DNA from: Candidatus Competibacteraceae bacterium | GTDB lineage: Bacteria; Pseudomonadota; Gammaproteobacteria; Competibacterales; Competibacteraceae | Direction: 5' to 3' | DNA length: 64,000 nucleotides | Assembly (NCBI GenBank): GCA_016713505.1 | Contig: JADJPA010000001.1 | Span: 1,054,001 to 1,118,000 of the forward strand | In this document: piece by piece, positions 8,076 to 16,683 of the stretch | Position numbering within the stretch: the stretch's first letter is position 1 | Layout of the letters: each line of letters opens with the position of its first letter | Translations under genes and position numbers: made by a program | Notes under the pieces: model-generated | Database searches by the model: none | The model's input: the letters and a program-made list of their open reading frames with translations, nothing else | Told to the model about the DNA's origin: nothing

Positions 8076-9359
8076 ATGCTGGACCCGAAATTACTAAGAA
8101 GCGAGCTGGAGCAAACCGCTGTCAAACTGGCCCGACGCGGCTTCAAGCTGGATGTCGGAGCGATCAATGCCCTGGAAACCCAGCGCAAAAGCTTGCAGGT
8201 TCGCACGCAGGAACTGCAAAACGAGCGCAATACCCGTTCTAAAGCCATCGGCCGGGCCAAGGCCAGCGGCCAAGACGTTCAGCCGTTGCTGGAGGAGGTC
8301 GCTGCTCTGGGCGGCGAGCTCAAGCAAGCCGAGAGCGCCTTGGAGAACCTGCAAGCACAACTTGGCGCCCTGCAATTGGGCATTCCCAATTTGCCTCACG
8401 ATAGCGTCCCGGACGGAGCCGGTGAGGCTGACAACGCCGAAATCCGCCGCTGGGGCGAGCCGCGCGCGTATCCGTTTGCGGCGCGCGATCATGTCGATCT
8501 CGGATCGGAAGGAGGGCTGGATTTCGAAGCGGCCACCAAACTGACCGGCTCCCGTTTTACGGTGATCCACGGCCAACTGGCGCGGCTGCATCGCGCACTG
8601 ATCCAGTTCATGCTGGACTTGCATACCCAGGAGCACGGCTATCGGGAAGTTTACGTTCCCTATATGGTCAACGCCAACAGCCTGCGCGGTACGGGGCAAC
8701 TGCCGAAATTCGAGGCCGACCTGTTCAAGCTGAGCGGCGAGATGGAGTATTACCTGATTCCGACCGCCGAAGTGCCGGTCACCAACCTGGTGCGCGATGA
8801 GATCGTGGGTTCCGACCGGTTACCGTTGCGCTTTGTGGCACACACGCCTTGTTTTCGCAGCGAAGCGGGTTCTTACGGCAAGGACGTGCGCGGCATGATC
8901 CGCCAGCATCAGTTCGAAAAAGTCGAGCTGGTGCAAATCGTCCGCCCGGCGGAGTCTTATGCGGCGCTGGAGGAATTGACCGGTCATGCGGAGCACGTCT
9001 TGCAGCGGCTGGACTTACCTTATCGGGTGGTGGCGCTGTGTGCCGGTGACATCGGTTTTTCGTCGGCCAAGACTTACGATCTGGAGGTCTGGCTACCCGG
9101 CCAACAAAAGTACCGGGAAATTTCCTCGTGCAGCAATTTCGAGGATTTCCAGGCGCGACGGCTGCAAGCCCGCTGGCGCAATCCAGCGACCGGCAAGCCG
9201 GAGCTGGCCCACACCCTGAACGGGTCCGGACTGGCGGTCGGGCGGACTTTGGTGGCGGTGATGGAAAACTATCAGGACGAGCGCGGCCGCATCCGGGTTC
9301 CTGAAGCCCTCAAGCCTTATCTGGGCGGTTTGGATCATATCGTCCCCGACGGGCGTTGA
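8076..9359 (+). CDS. serS: Seryl-tRNA synthetase
   Basis: Class II aminoacyl-tRNA synthetase charging tRNA-Ser (and tRNA-Sec precursor), cytoplasmic, 427 aa, which is normal for bacteria. The N-terminal ~110 residues form the long antiparallel coiled-coil arm that contacts the tRNA (LETQRKSLQVRTQELQNERN). Motif 2 is around FRSEAGSYGKDVRGMIRQHQ, and motif 3 is NGSGLAVGRTLVAVMENYQ near the C-terminus. MLDPKLLRSE is the typical start. A TATAAT at 8014-8019 may be its -10 element. It stands alone between Ter-like copy B and the DAHP synthase. Confidence 0.97.
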   Translation: MLDPKLLRSELEQTAVKLARRGFKLDVGAINALETQRKSLQVRTQELQNERNTRSKAIGRAKASGQDVQPLLEEVAALGGELKQAESALENLQAQLGALQLGIPNLPHDSVPDGAGEADNAEIRRWGEPRAYPFAARDHVDLGSEGGLDFEAATKLTGSRFTVIHGQLARLHRALIQFMLDLHTQEHGYREVYVPYMVNANSLRGTGQLPKFEADLFKLSGEMEYYLIPTAEVPVTNLVRDEIVGSDRLPLRFVAHTPCFRSEAGSYGKDVRGMIRQHQFEKVELVQIVRPAESYAALEELTGHAEHVLQRLDLPYRVVALCAGDIGFSSAKTYDLEVWLPGQQKYREISSCSNFEDFQARRLQARWRNPATGKPELAHTLNGSGLAVGRTLVAVMENYQDERGRIRVPEALKPYLGGLDHIVPDGR

Positions 9360-9476
9360 ACCGTTCTGGAAAGGAAATCCGACCGGCGAAAAACTGGCTT
9401 CTCCAACCAAGAATGCTAGGATGGCGCGCAGCGCAAACGATGCCTTCCACTGTCAAGTCCGAGAACGAAAAAAATC

Positions 9477-10601
9477 ATGATTGTCATTCTGAATCCCAAC
9501 GTCGAGGATCACTCCGAGGAATACCGGCTGACGCTCGACTATTTAGAGCGGTTGCCGGGGATTTCCGCGCGCGTCCACAAGGTGCAAGGCACCCAACAAG
9601 GACTGACGGAAATCTATCTGATCGGCGATACCAAAACGCTGTCCGCCGAGGACATCAGCGCCCTGCCGGGGGTGGAGCGAGTGGTGCGCATTTCGGAGGA
9701 GTACCGCATCCTGGGCCGGCATCGGGACGAGCGGCGCGCCAGCGGTTTCGATTACAACGGCGTACCGTTCAGCCAGGACCATCTCAACGTGTTCGCCGGA
9801 CTGTGCGCGGTGGATACCCCCGAGCATGTGGAATTGATGCTGAAAGCCTTGCGCGAGCACGGTCAGGTCTGCACCCGGATGGGCGCCTACAAGCCCCGCA
9901 CCAATCCCTATTCGTTCCAAGGCCACGGCAAAGCCTGTTTGCCTTATGTTTTCGAGCTGGCCGGCCAGTACGGCATCAAGGTCGTCGCCATGGAGATAAC
10001 GCACGAAAGCCATGTCGAGGAAATCCACGACTGTCTGGAAAAAACCGGCCAACCGACCGGCGTGATGCTGCAAATCGGAACTCGAAACACCCAAAATTTC
10101 GAGTTGTTGAAAGCGGTCGGCCGCCAGCAGGAATTTCCGGTGCTGCTCAAGCGCGGTTTTGGCATCACCCTGAACGAGTCGCTCAACGCCGCCGAGTATC
10201 TGGCCAGCGAAGGCAATTCCCGCGTGGTGTTCTGCTTGCGCGGGGTGAAGACCAACATGGGCGATCCGCACCGCAACCTGGTGGATTTTAGCCACGTGCC
10301 AGTGCTGAAGCGCTTGACCCGGATGCCGGTGTGCGTCGATCCGTCGCATTCGGTCGGCTCGCGGGAACGGGCGCCGGACGGCCTATATGACCTGATGCAC
10401 GCCACCGCTCAAGGGGTGGTGGCCGGCGCCAATATGGTATTGGTGGACTTTCATCCAGCACCGGCCAAGGCGCTGGTGGACGGTCCGCAAGCGATGCTGT
10501 TGAGCGAGCTGGGTTGGTTTCTGGATGACGTTGCGGCGGCGCGCGCCTGCTACGAAAAACGCCAACGACTAGCGGAACAGTACAACGCCGGCGCGACTTG
10601 A
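9477..10601 (+). CDS. 3-deoxy-7-phosphoheptulonate synthase, type I-beta with N-terminal ferredoxin-like domain
   Basis: Predicted first enzyme of the shikimate pathway (PEP + erythrose 4-phosphate). The 374-aa protein has an ~85-residue N-terminal regulatory-type domain, then a KDO8P/DAHP-synthase TIM barrel with GAYKPRTNPYSFQG, LQIGTRNTQNFELLK, PVLLKRGFG, VCVDPSHSVGS and a final DGPQAMLLSEL. Oddity: the metal-cysteine loop reads GLCAVD instead of GPCSVE, and the barrel is more divergent than typical AroF/AroG, although Cys, Arg, Lys and the DPSH histidine are kept. A specialised or secondary-metabolism DAHP synthase is an alternative. Divergence aside, the active-site set suggests it is catalytic. 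Confidence 0.85.
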   Translation: MIVILNPNVEDHSEEYRLTLDYLERLPGISARVHKVQGTQQGLTEIYLIGDTKTLSAEDISALPGVERVVRISEEYRILGRHRDERRASGFDYNGVPFSQDHLNVFAGLCAVDTPEHVELMLKALREHGQVCTRMGAYKPRTNPYSFQGHGKACLPYVFELAGQYGIKVVAMEITHESHVEEIHDCLEKTGQPTGVMLQIGTRNTQNFELLKAVGRQQEFPVLLKRGFGITLNESLNAAEYLASEGNSRVVFCLRGVKTNMGDPHRNLVDFSHVPVLKRLTRMPVCVDPSHSVGSRERAPDGLYDLMHATAQGVVAGANMVLVDFHPAPAKALVDGPQAMLLSELGWFLDDVAAARACYEKRQRLAEQYNAGAT

Positions 10602-10621
10602 CGCTGCTTGGTGCTTCGGCT

Positions 10622-10633
10622 TCTTATACCATC
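10622..10633 (-). repeat. Ter-like repeat copy C (GATGRTATAANA)
   Basis: Minus strand reads GATGGTATAAGA, preceded by ATGA. It sits in the 40-bp gap between two convergent genes (the DAHP synthase and the DnaJ-like gene), a position with no promoter use. Confidence 0.65.
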
Positions 10634-10641
10634 ATCTCATG

Positions 10642-11364
10642 TCAGCTTTTTTCCAGATCCGCCACCAACAAGTCCCGCGCCCGGTTCAAACACGCCGACA
10701 AATAGGCGCTGCCGCCTTGATCGGGATGCACGCGCTGGATGAGCCGGCGGTAGGCGCTTTGGATTTCATCGTGACCGGCGCCAGCGTGCAGGCCGAGAAT
10801 TTGATAGGCTTCGGCCCGTCCCATCGGGCCGGACCATTTTGCATCGGCGGTCTGATGAGGTTCGCCTTGGTCTTGCTCCAACCGATCGCGCCAGGCGGGG
10901 TCAGCGTGCCGGTCCAAATACGCCTCTAAAACCGCCAGCGATTGAGGATCGATCCGGCAGTCTCGCCAGAGCTCCAGAAGCGCGGGCATCGCTAAATCCC
11001 GCAAGTTGCGGCCCGCAAAACGGCCTTCCCGCACCGTGCCGGACATGACCCCGGTCGCATGATCGAGCGTCATGGATAAAAAGCGAGTATCGATCGCGGA
11101 TCGACCCTGACCGGCGGTAGGAGACGCGGCGGGGGGCAAAGGATGGGCCTTGAGCCAGCGCAACAAGAGCGGCGCGAGCGCGGCCAACAGAGGCAGGGCA
11201 ATTTCTCCTCCCCCTCGCGCCACCAGCAGCAGCAGAAAACCGATCGCGCCAACCGCCGCCAGCAGTTGCGGCGCCCGCGCGCGCCACGGCGAACCACGAA
11301 GCCGACGGAGCAAAAAATAGCCGCCCACCAGCAGGACGATGACCAGCAGCGCGCGCACCAGCAT
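10642..11364 (-). CDS. Membrane-anchored protein with C-terminal J-domain
   Basis: 240 aa. Two N-terminal hydrophobic segments (residues about 3-20 and 35-65) anchor it in the inner membrane. The C-terminal ~65 residues are a J-domain (AYQILGLHAGAGHDEIQSAY, then RVHPDQGGS with the essential HPD), which would stimulate a DnaK-type Hsp70. The middle (about 95-160) resembles the linker of DjlA/TerB-like proteins but I cannot assign it. It starts 15 bp after the upstream vWA gene and is probably cotranscribed with it. Function beyond co-chaperone is unknown. Confidence 0.8.
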   Translation of the reverse strand: MLVRALLVIVLLVGGYFLLRRLRGSPWRARAPQLLAAVGAIGFLLLLVARGGGEIALPLLAALAPLLLRWLKAHPLPPAASPTAGQGRSAIDTRFLSMTLDHATGVMSGTVREGRFAGRNLRDLAMPALLELWRDCRIDPQSLAVLEAYLDRHADPAWRDRLEQDQGEPHQTADAKWSGPMGRAEAYQILGLHAGAGHDEIQSAYRRLIQRVHPDQGGSAYLSACLNRARDLLVADLEKS

Positions 11365-11379
11365 CGGTTCTTTCAGACC

Positions 11380-12123
11380 TTAAAGTTGCCGGATCAAGTG
11401 GCGGGCCAAGCCACCCTGTCGTTTGCCGAAATCCTCCAGCGCCCGGCGGCCGCCCGTTGCATAGATCGCCACGGCTCGAAGCAAGCTCCGCAACTGCTCG
11501 GCGCTGCCGGTGTCGAAAGCGCAGTAAGCGCCGCGGGTCAGCCGGGCGATTTCTCGAAAACCCCGCGCGGCGGTGGAGTCGTTGCCTTCCTGAAATACGA
11601 AAGCCGGCACGCCTAACAAACCTAACGGGCCGGCCTGATGGCAGACCCCATCAATGGCTTCTTCCAGGCAGTCGCCGACCAGCACCAAGGCATTCAACCG
11701 ATTGTGGCGGGATTCGCGAACGGCATGTTCCAGCACCCGGCCAACCTGGGTCAGGCCACCCCGGCATTGCACGGCGGTCATGCGTTGGCGCAGCCGTGCC
11801 GAGTCAGTCAGCCAAGGTTCGGCCTGAAATTCGCCGTATCCTCGATACCAGACCAACTGTAAGGCCAATCCTCCCAATTCGCCCGCCACTTCGAACATTT
11901 CTCCCTGCAACTGGCACGCCCGATCCCAAGTCGGCTGGCGACTGGCGGTGGCATCCAGGGCAAAGATCAGCCGGCCGCGCGGGGCGGCATTCGCCGGGAG
12001 AGAGGCAGCCTGGCGCAGGAACTCGGCAACCTCGGTGGCATTCGATCTGACGGGCGGCTGCGATATCTTCATGGGTTTAGATCCTGGCGCTGCGCTTTGA
12101 GACTGCTTGCCCCGTTTTGACAA
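11380..12123 (-). CDS. vWA-like protein of unknown function
   Basis: 247 aa, no signal peptide. After a polar N-terminus, residues ~50-240 look like a von Willebrand A fold: GRLIFALDATASRQPTWDRA has a MIDAS-like start (DATAS in place of DxSxS), and ALVLVGDCLEEAIDGVC and FREIARLTRGAYCAFD follow the pattern of strands in vWA proteins. It lies 26 bp after paaK and 15 bp before the J-domain gene on the same strand, so it may be a distal part of the aromatic operon or a separate two-gene unit. Specific role unknown. Confidence 0.65.
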   Translation of the reverse strand: MSKRGKQSQSAAPGSKPMKISQPPVRSNATEVAEFLRQAASLPANAAPRGRLIFALDATASRQPTWDRACQLQGEMFEVAGELGGLALQLVWYRGYGEFQAEPWLTDSARLRQRMTAVQCRGGLTQVGRVLEHAVRESRHNRLNALVLVGDCLEEAIDGVCHQAGPLGLLGVPAFVFQEGNDSTAARGFREIARLTRGAYCAFDTGSAEQLRSLLRAVAIYATGGRRALEDFGKRQGGLARHLIRQL

Positions 12124-12149
12124 CGCGCGCCGCCAGTCATCACCGGCTG

Positions 12150-13451
12150 TTATTTTTTGCGGCGGTCGATCACCCGCACGGCTTTCCCTTCCGAACGCGG
12201 CAGTTCGCCGGTGCGCTTGACGGCCACCTTGGCGGTCACACCGATGAAATCCTTGATGTCCTTCTGCGCCTTTTGCGCGACCCGCGCCATGGCGGCGTCA
12301 CCTTGCGCGACCAGCGGAGGGCTACCCTCGACGTTCACGGTCAGCAAATCGAGATTGCCTTCGCGGCTGACTTCCAATTGATAGAAGGGAGCCAGCGTCT
12401 CGGTTTGCATGAGGATAGCCTCGACTTGAGAGGGAAAAACGTTGACGCCGCGAATGATCAACATATCGTCGGTGCGGCCAGTGACGCGCTTCATGCGAAC
12501 GTGAGTGCGCCCGCAGCGACAGGGCGCGGGATCGAGCACCGACACGTCGCGCGTGCGATAGCGCAGCACCGGAAACGCTTCCTTGGTGAGCGAGGTGATG
12601 ACGATCTCGCCGGCCTCGCCGTAGGGGATCGGTTCGCCGGTGTCGACATCCACCGCCTCAATCAAGAAGTGATCCTCAAAGACATGCAGGCCGTTCTTGG
12701 CCTCAATGCATTCGGTGGCGACGCCGGGTCCGATGATTTCGGACAAACCGTAAATGTCCACCGCGTCGATGCCGAGGCGCGATTCCAATTCGTAGCGCAT
12801 TTCCTCGGTCCAGGGTTCCGCGCCGAAGATCCCGACCTTGAGCGGCAGCTTGCGCAGATCGACGTTCATGTCGGCCGCCGCCTCGGCCAGGTTGAGCGCG
12901 TAGGACGGCGTGCAGGATAATCCGGTCGGCTCGAAATCCTGAATCAGCATGATCTGGCGCTGGGTTTGCCCTCCGGAAATCGGGGTCACCATGACGCCCA
13001 ATTCCTCCGCGCCGTAATGAAAGCCCAAACCGCCGGTGAACAAGCCATAGCCGTAGGCGTTGTGCAGGCGCTCGCCGGGATGCAGGCCGGCGGCGGCCAG
13101 ACTGCGCGCCATCACCCGCGCCCAAGTGCGCACGTCGCGGCGGGTGTAGCCGACCACGGTGGGCTTGCCGGTGGTGCCGCTAGAGGCGTGGATGCGCACC
13201 ACTTGATCGGTCGGCACGGCGAACATGCCGAACGGATAGTTTTCGCGCAGGTTTTCCTTTTTGGTGAAGGGCAGCAGGCGCACGTCGGCGACGGATTGAA
13301 TGTGGCTCGGCCGGACGCCGAGTTCGTCCATGGCGTCCCGGTAGTATTTGACGGTCTGGTAGCAGCGCTCGACGGTGGCGCGCAGCCGGCGGACTTGTAA
13401 TTCCCGCAACTCCTCGCGGGGCAGGGTTTCTTGTTCGGTGTCGAGAATCAT
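12150..13451 (-). CDS. paaK: Phenylacetate--CoA ligase
   Basis: Adenylate-forming enzyme activating phenylacetate (or another aryl acetate) to its CoA thioester; 433 aa, the usual PaaK length. The P-loop is HASSGTTGKPTVVGYT. DIYGLSEIIGPGVATEC is the A5-type motif, RYRTRDVS follows, and GRTDDMLIIRGVNVFPSQVE marks the C-terminal domain hinge. It is downstream of iorAB and a liv-type ABC transporter, the context seen where aryl-pyruvates are oxidised to aryl-acetyl-CoA or aryl-acetate. The exact aryl group cannot be read from sequence. Confidence 0.93.
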   Translation of the reverse strand: MILDTEQETLPREELRELQVRRLRATVERCYQTVKYYRDAMDELGVRPSHIQSVADVRLLPFTKKENLRENYPFGMFAVPTDQVVRIHASSGTTGKPTVVGYTRRDVRTWARVMARSLAAAGLHPGERLHNAYGYGLFTGGLGFHYGAEELGVMVTPISGGQTQRQIMLIQDFEPTGLSCTPSYALNLAEAAADMNVDLRKLPLKVGIFGAEPWTEEMRYELESRLGIDAVDIYGLSEIIGPGVATECIEAKNGLHVFEDHFLIEAVDVDTGEPIPYGEAGEIVITSLTKEAFPVLRYRTRDVSVLDPAPCRCGRTHVRMKRVTGRTDDMLIIRGVNVFPSQVEAILMQTETLAPFYQLEVSREGNLDLLTVNVEGSPPLVAQGDAAMARVAQKAQKDIKDFIGVTAKVAVKRTGELPRSEGKAVRVIDRRKK

Positions 13452-13481
13452 GGCGCGGTCTCGGGGTGATAGGAAAAACTG

Positions 13482-14150
13482 TTAGGCTCCGGCGGACGGG
13501 GACGGCCAGGTTTCGGTCAGCAGGTCGTAGCCCAGGTCGCGCAAGCGCTGGTTCAAAAGGCGTGGGTCGGCGGCGCGGTAGCGCACCACCACGATCCGCA
13601 GGCCGGTTTGATCGGGATGCACCGGCGAAACCACGGTGGCGATGTAGCCGCCCGCATCGTTGATCGCGGTTAAAAACCGCCCCAGTTGGCCGATGGCGTC
13701 GGGCAAGTGCGCGGCGATGCGGGTGGTGCCTTCGGCGAGGCAACCGGTGATGTCGAGGAAAAAATCCAGCACATCCTCGTGCGTGAGGATGCCGACCAAC
13801 CGACCGCTCGGCTCGACCACCGGCAGGCAGCCGATTTTTTTCTCGCGCAGCACGCGCGCGGCTTCCTCGACCAAGGTGTCGGGCGCGCAGGTGACGACTT
13901 GGGCGCGCATGACCTTGGCGGCGGTCAGCTTGCCGAGCAGATAATTGGCTTCGCCGACCGAGAGGGTGGTCACCGGAGACGGCGCGACCCGTTCGAGGTC
14001 GTGGGAGGTGACCAAGCCGACCAAGCGGCCATCGCGCGCCACCGGCAGATGGCGGATGTGACGGTCGCGCATCAGCGCCGCCAGTTGGGTGACGCGCGCG
14101 TCCTCGGCGACTTGCAGCACGTCACGGCTCATGATCCGATCCACGTACAT
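13482..14150 (-). CDS. CBS-pair / ACT domain protein
   Basis: 222 aa from the ATG at 14150 (MYVDRIMSRDVLQV). Two tandem CBS motifs cover about 1-125 (MRDRHIRHLPVARDGRLVGL and KKIGCLPVVEPSGRLVGILT). A C-terminal ACT-like region starts near 140 (GRFLTAINDAGGYIATVVSP). CBS pairs bind adenine nucleotides and ACT domains bind amino acids, so it probably senses ligands for the pathway encoded around it. An upstream in-frame ATG at 14198 would overlap livF by 35 bp, so I prefer 14150, which leaves a 13-bp gap. It lies between livF and paaK. Confidence 0.82.
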   Translation of the reverse strand: MYVDRIMSRDVLQVAEDARVTQLAALMRDRHIRHLPVARDGRLVGLVTSHDLERVAPSPVTTLSVGEANYLLGKLTAAKVMRAQVVTCAPDTLVEEAARVLREKKIGCLPVVEPSGRLVGILTHEDVLDFFLDITGCLAEGTTRIAAHLPDAIGQLGRFLTAINDAGGYIATVVSPVHPDQTGLRIVVVRYRAADPRLLNQRLRDLGYDLLTETWPSPSAGA

Positions 14151-14163
14151 GGGGGTCTCCGTG

Positions 14164-14910
14164 TCAATAGCCCAGATAAGCCCGGCGCACGTCGTCATCG
14201 GCCAACAGGTCCACCGCCGGGGCGGTCTTGGCGATGCGGCCGGTTTCGAGGATGTAGCCGCGCCCGGCGATGGCCAGGGCGGCGCGGGCGTTTTGTTCGA
14301 CCAGCAAAATGGTGACGCCGCGTTGGTTCAGTTCGACGATCACGCGAAAGATTTCCTCGACCAACAAGGGGGCCAAGCCCATCGATGGTTCGTCCAAGAG
14401 CAGCAGGCGCGGCCGACCCAGCAGGGCGCGACCGATGGCGAGCATTTGCTGCTGGCCGCCGGACAAGGTACCCGCCGGTTGCCGGCGGCGTTCGGCGAGA
14501 ATCGGAAACAAGGCGTAGACGCGCTCTTGTTCCTCGCGCAGCCAAGCCGGATCGCGGCGCTGGCGGTAGCCGCCGAGACGAAGGTTGTCCTCGACGGTGA
14601 GCGGGGCGAACACTTGGCGTCCTTCCAGCACCTGACACACGCCGGCGGTGACGATCCGATGCGGCGGCCAGCGGGTGATATCTCGGCCGTCAAACCGTAT
14701 CCGTCCGGCGCTGGCGGGTTGCAAGCCGGACAAGGCGTGCAGCAGAGTGGTCTTGCCCGCGCCGTTGCCGCCGACGAGAGCGACCAACTCGCCCGCGCCG
14801 ACGCATAAATCTATCTGGTGGACGGCGCGCACCGGGCCGTAATGGCTGCTCAGTCCGATGACCTCCAGCAAAGAGCCGGCGGCGGGCGCGGCGGCCACTT
14901 CAGACGGCAT
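14164..14910 (-). CDS. livF: Branched-chain-type ABC transporter ATP-binding protein LivF
   Basis: 248-aa cytoplasmic ATPase of a HAAT-family importer. Walker A is GGNGAGKTT, the signature LSGGQQQMLAIGRAL and Walker B LLLLDEPSMGLAP, with the LivF-typical switch histidine replaced in the VEQNARAALAIA stretch (as in most LivF). It overlaps the livG 3' end by 11 bp. With iorAB and paaK in the same run, the imported substrate is more likely an aromatic amino acid or aryl acid than leucine; that is inference from context. Confidence 0.92.
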   Translation of the reverse strand: MPSEVAAAPAAGSLLEVIGLSSHYGPVRAVHQIDLCVGAGELVALVGGNGAGKTTLLHALSGLQPASAGRIRFDGRDITRWPPHRIVTAGVCQVLEGRQVFAPLTVEDNLRLGGYRQRRDPAWLREEQERVYALFPILAERRRQPAGTLSGGQQQMLAIGRALLGRPRLLLLDEPSMGLAPLLVEEIFRVIVELNQRGVTILLVEQNARAALAIAGRGYILETGRIAKTAPAVDLLADDDVRRAYLGY

Positions 14911-15703
14911 AGCTGACCGCTCCGCCCAGATAAGCAGCGACCACGCGCGGATCGGCTTGGATTTCCGGCGGCGTCCCTTCGGCCAGCACGCTGCCGTAAT
15001 CGAGCACCAGCAGCCGGTCGGAGACGCCCATCACCAACGGCATGTGGTGTTCGACCAACAGCACGGTGACGCCGCTGGCGCGGATGCGGGCGATCAAATC
15101 GCGCAGCGCCCAGGATTCCGTGTCGTTGAGTCCGGCGGCGGGCTCGTCGAGCAACAGCAGACGCGGTTTGGCGGCGAGGGCGCGAGCGATTTCAACCCGC
15201 TTCATGAGGCCGTAGGGCAAGGCGCTGGCGGCTTGACCGGCGCGGTCGGCCAGCTCGCACAGTTCCAGGGCTTCGATGGCCCACTCCCGCAAGCGTCGCT
15301 CCTGACGCCGCATTCCCGGCAAGCGCAGGGCGGCGGCGAACAGGCTGGCGCGGGCGCGCAAATGACAGCCGACCATGACGTTTTCCACCACGGTCATGTT
15401 GAAAAACAACTGTAAATTTTGAAAAGTCCGGGCGACGCCGCAGGCGGCGATGCGGTGCGGCGACAACCCCAACAACTCGCGGCCAGCGAAGCGGATCGAG
15501 CCGGCGGAAGGTTGATAAAAGCCGCACAGCGCGTTGAACAAGGTGGTTTTACCCGCGCCGTTGGGACCGATCACCGCATAGATCAACCCTTCCAGCACCT
15601 GAAAACTGACGCCCGCCAGCGCCATGACGCCGCCGAAACTTTGCTCCAAACCCGCGACCGCGAGCAACGGTAAGGCGGGAGCGGGCGGCGGCAGCGCGGT
15701 CAT
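14900..15703 (-). CDS. livG: Branched-chain-type ABC transporter ATP-binding protein LivG
   Basis: 267 aa from the ATG at 15703 (MTALPPPAPALPLLAV). Walker A is GPNGAGKTT, the LivG-type signature LPYGLMKRVEIARALA and Walker B LLLLDEPAAGLND, then VEHHMPLVMGVSDRLLVLD. The open frame continues upstream to 16216, but that part is antiparallel noise over livM, so the start is set where homology begins. It starts 11 bp after the livM stop and overlaps livF. Confidence 0.92.
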   Translation of the reverse strand: MTALPPPAPALPLLAVAGLEQSFGGVMALAGVSFQVLEGLIYAVIGPNGAGKTTLFNALCGFYQPSAGSIRFAGRELLGLSPHRIAACGVARTFQNLQLFFNMTVVENVMVGCHLRARASLFAAALRLPGMRRQERRLREWAIEALELCELADRAGQAASALPYGLMKRVEIARALAAKPRLLLLDEPAAGLNDTESWALRDLIARIRASGVTVLLVEHHMPLVMGVSDRLLVLDYGSVLAEGTPPEIQADPRVVAAYLGGAVSYAV

Positions 15704-15714
15704 GAACGATACGA

Positions 15715-16680
15715 TCAGGCGACCGGCGAGGGCTGGGAACGAATCAAGACGGCGCCGACCCGACGCGCCGCTTGGCTCAAACCCACGAACAGGCCCTGCG
15801 GCATGAAGATCATCACCGCCATCAACAGCGCGCCGTGGACCAGCATCTCGTAATCCTCGAACACGACCAAGCCTTGCTGGAGCAAGGTCAAGGCGATCGC
15901 GCCGCAGACCGCGCCGAAGGTGGAGGCCAGACCGCCCAACACCACCATGGTGACCAGTTCGACCGAGACGGTGAGGTCGAACGAATCGGGGCTGACAAAC
16001 GCTTGTTGGTGGGCGAACAGACTCCCGGCAAAAGCGGCGAACAGGGCGGAAATCACGAATGCCTGGGTTTTGGCGCGGGCGGTATCGACGCCCATCATCT
16101 GGGCGGCGAATTCCGAACCGTGCACCGCCCGCAAGGCGCGGCCGACTTGGGAATCGACCAGATTGAGCGACAGCCAAACCGCCAGCAGCATGGCGGCCGC
16201 GATCACGCCATACCACTGCCGATCACCTTCGACTTTCCAACCGAGCAGGTTCAAGGGCGGAATCCCGGACAGACCGTCGGGGCCGCCGGTCCAGTGCGTG
16301 GCTTGCACCATAACGACGTGCACGATGACGCCGAAACCGAGGGTCGCCATCGCCAAATAATGGCCGCGCAACCTTAAAATCGGGCGGGCGAACGCCCAAG
16401 CGAGCAGGCCGGCCGCCACCAAACCGGCGGTGAGCGCCAGCAGCGAGGGCCAGCCGAAACGGGTGGTGAGCACGGCGGACGCATACGCGCCCACGCCGAA
16501 AAACGCGGCGTGGCCGAGGGAAATCTGGCCGGCGTAACCCATCAACAGATTGAGGCCGACCGCCAAAATCACATGCAATCCGGCGGACGCGCCGACCACG
16601 ACGACGAAATAGTTATCGGGGAAAAGGACGGGAAGCGCCGCCACGGCCGCCGCGAACGCATAGAAACCGGCCAGCCGCAT
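15715..16680 (-). CDS. livM: Branched-chain-type ABC transporter permease LivM
   Basis: 321-aa inner-membrane permease with about nine hydrophobic helices. LivM markers are GLNLLMGYAGQISLGHAAFF near residue 42, MATLGFGVIVHVVMVQATHW, the GPDGLSGIPPL loop and VVLGGLASTFGAVCGA. It pairs with LivH and is 3 bp downstream of it. The C-terminal extension (GLSQAARRVGAVLIRSQPSP) is cytoplasmic and short. Confidence 0.92.
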   Translation of the reverse strand: MRLAGFYAFAAAVAALPVLFPDNYFVVVVGASAGLHVILAVGLNLLMGYAGQISLGHAAFFGVGAYASAVLTTRFGWPSLLALTAGLVAAGLLAWAFARPILRLRGHYLAMATLGFGVIVHVVMVQATHWTGGPDGLSGIPPLNLLGWKVEGDRQWYGVIAAAMLLAVWLSLNLVDSQVGRALRAVHGSEFAAQMMGVDTARAKTQAFVISALFAAFAGSLFAHQQAFVSPDSFDLTVSVELVTMVVLGGLASTFGAVCGAIALTLLQQGLVVFEDYEMLVHGALLMAVMIFMPQGLFVGLSQAARRVGAVLIRSQPSPVA

Positions 16681-16683
16681 CGC

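Noticed and set aside
15704..16216. N-terminal extension of the livG frame upstream of 15703
   Set aside because: The extension overlaps livM and encodes low-complexity, non-homologous sequence; LivG homology starts at MTALPP.
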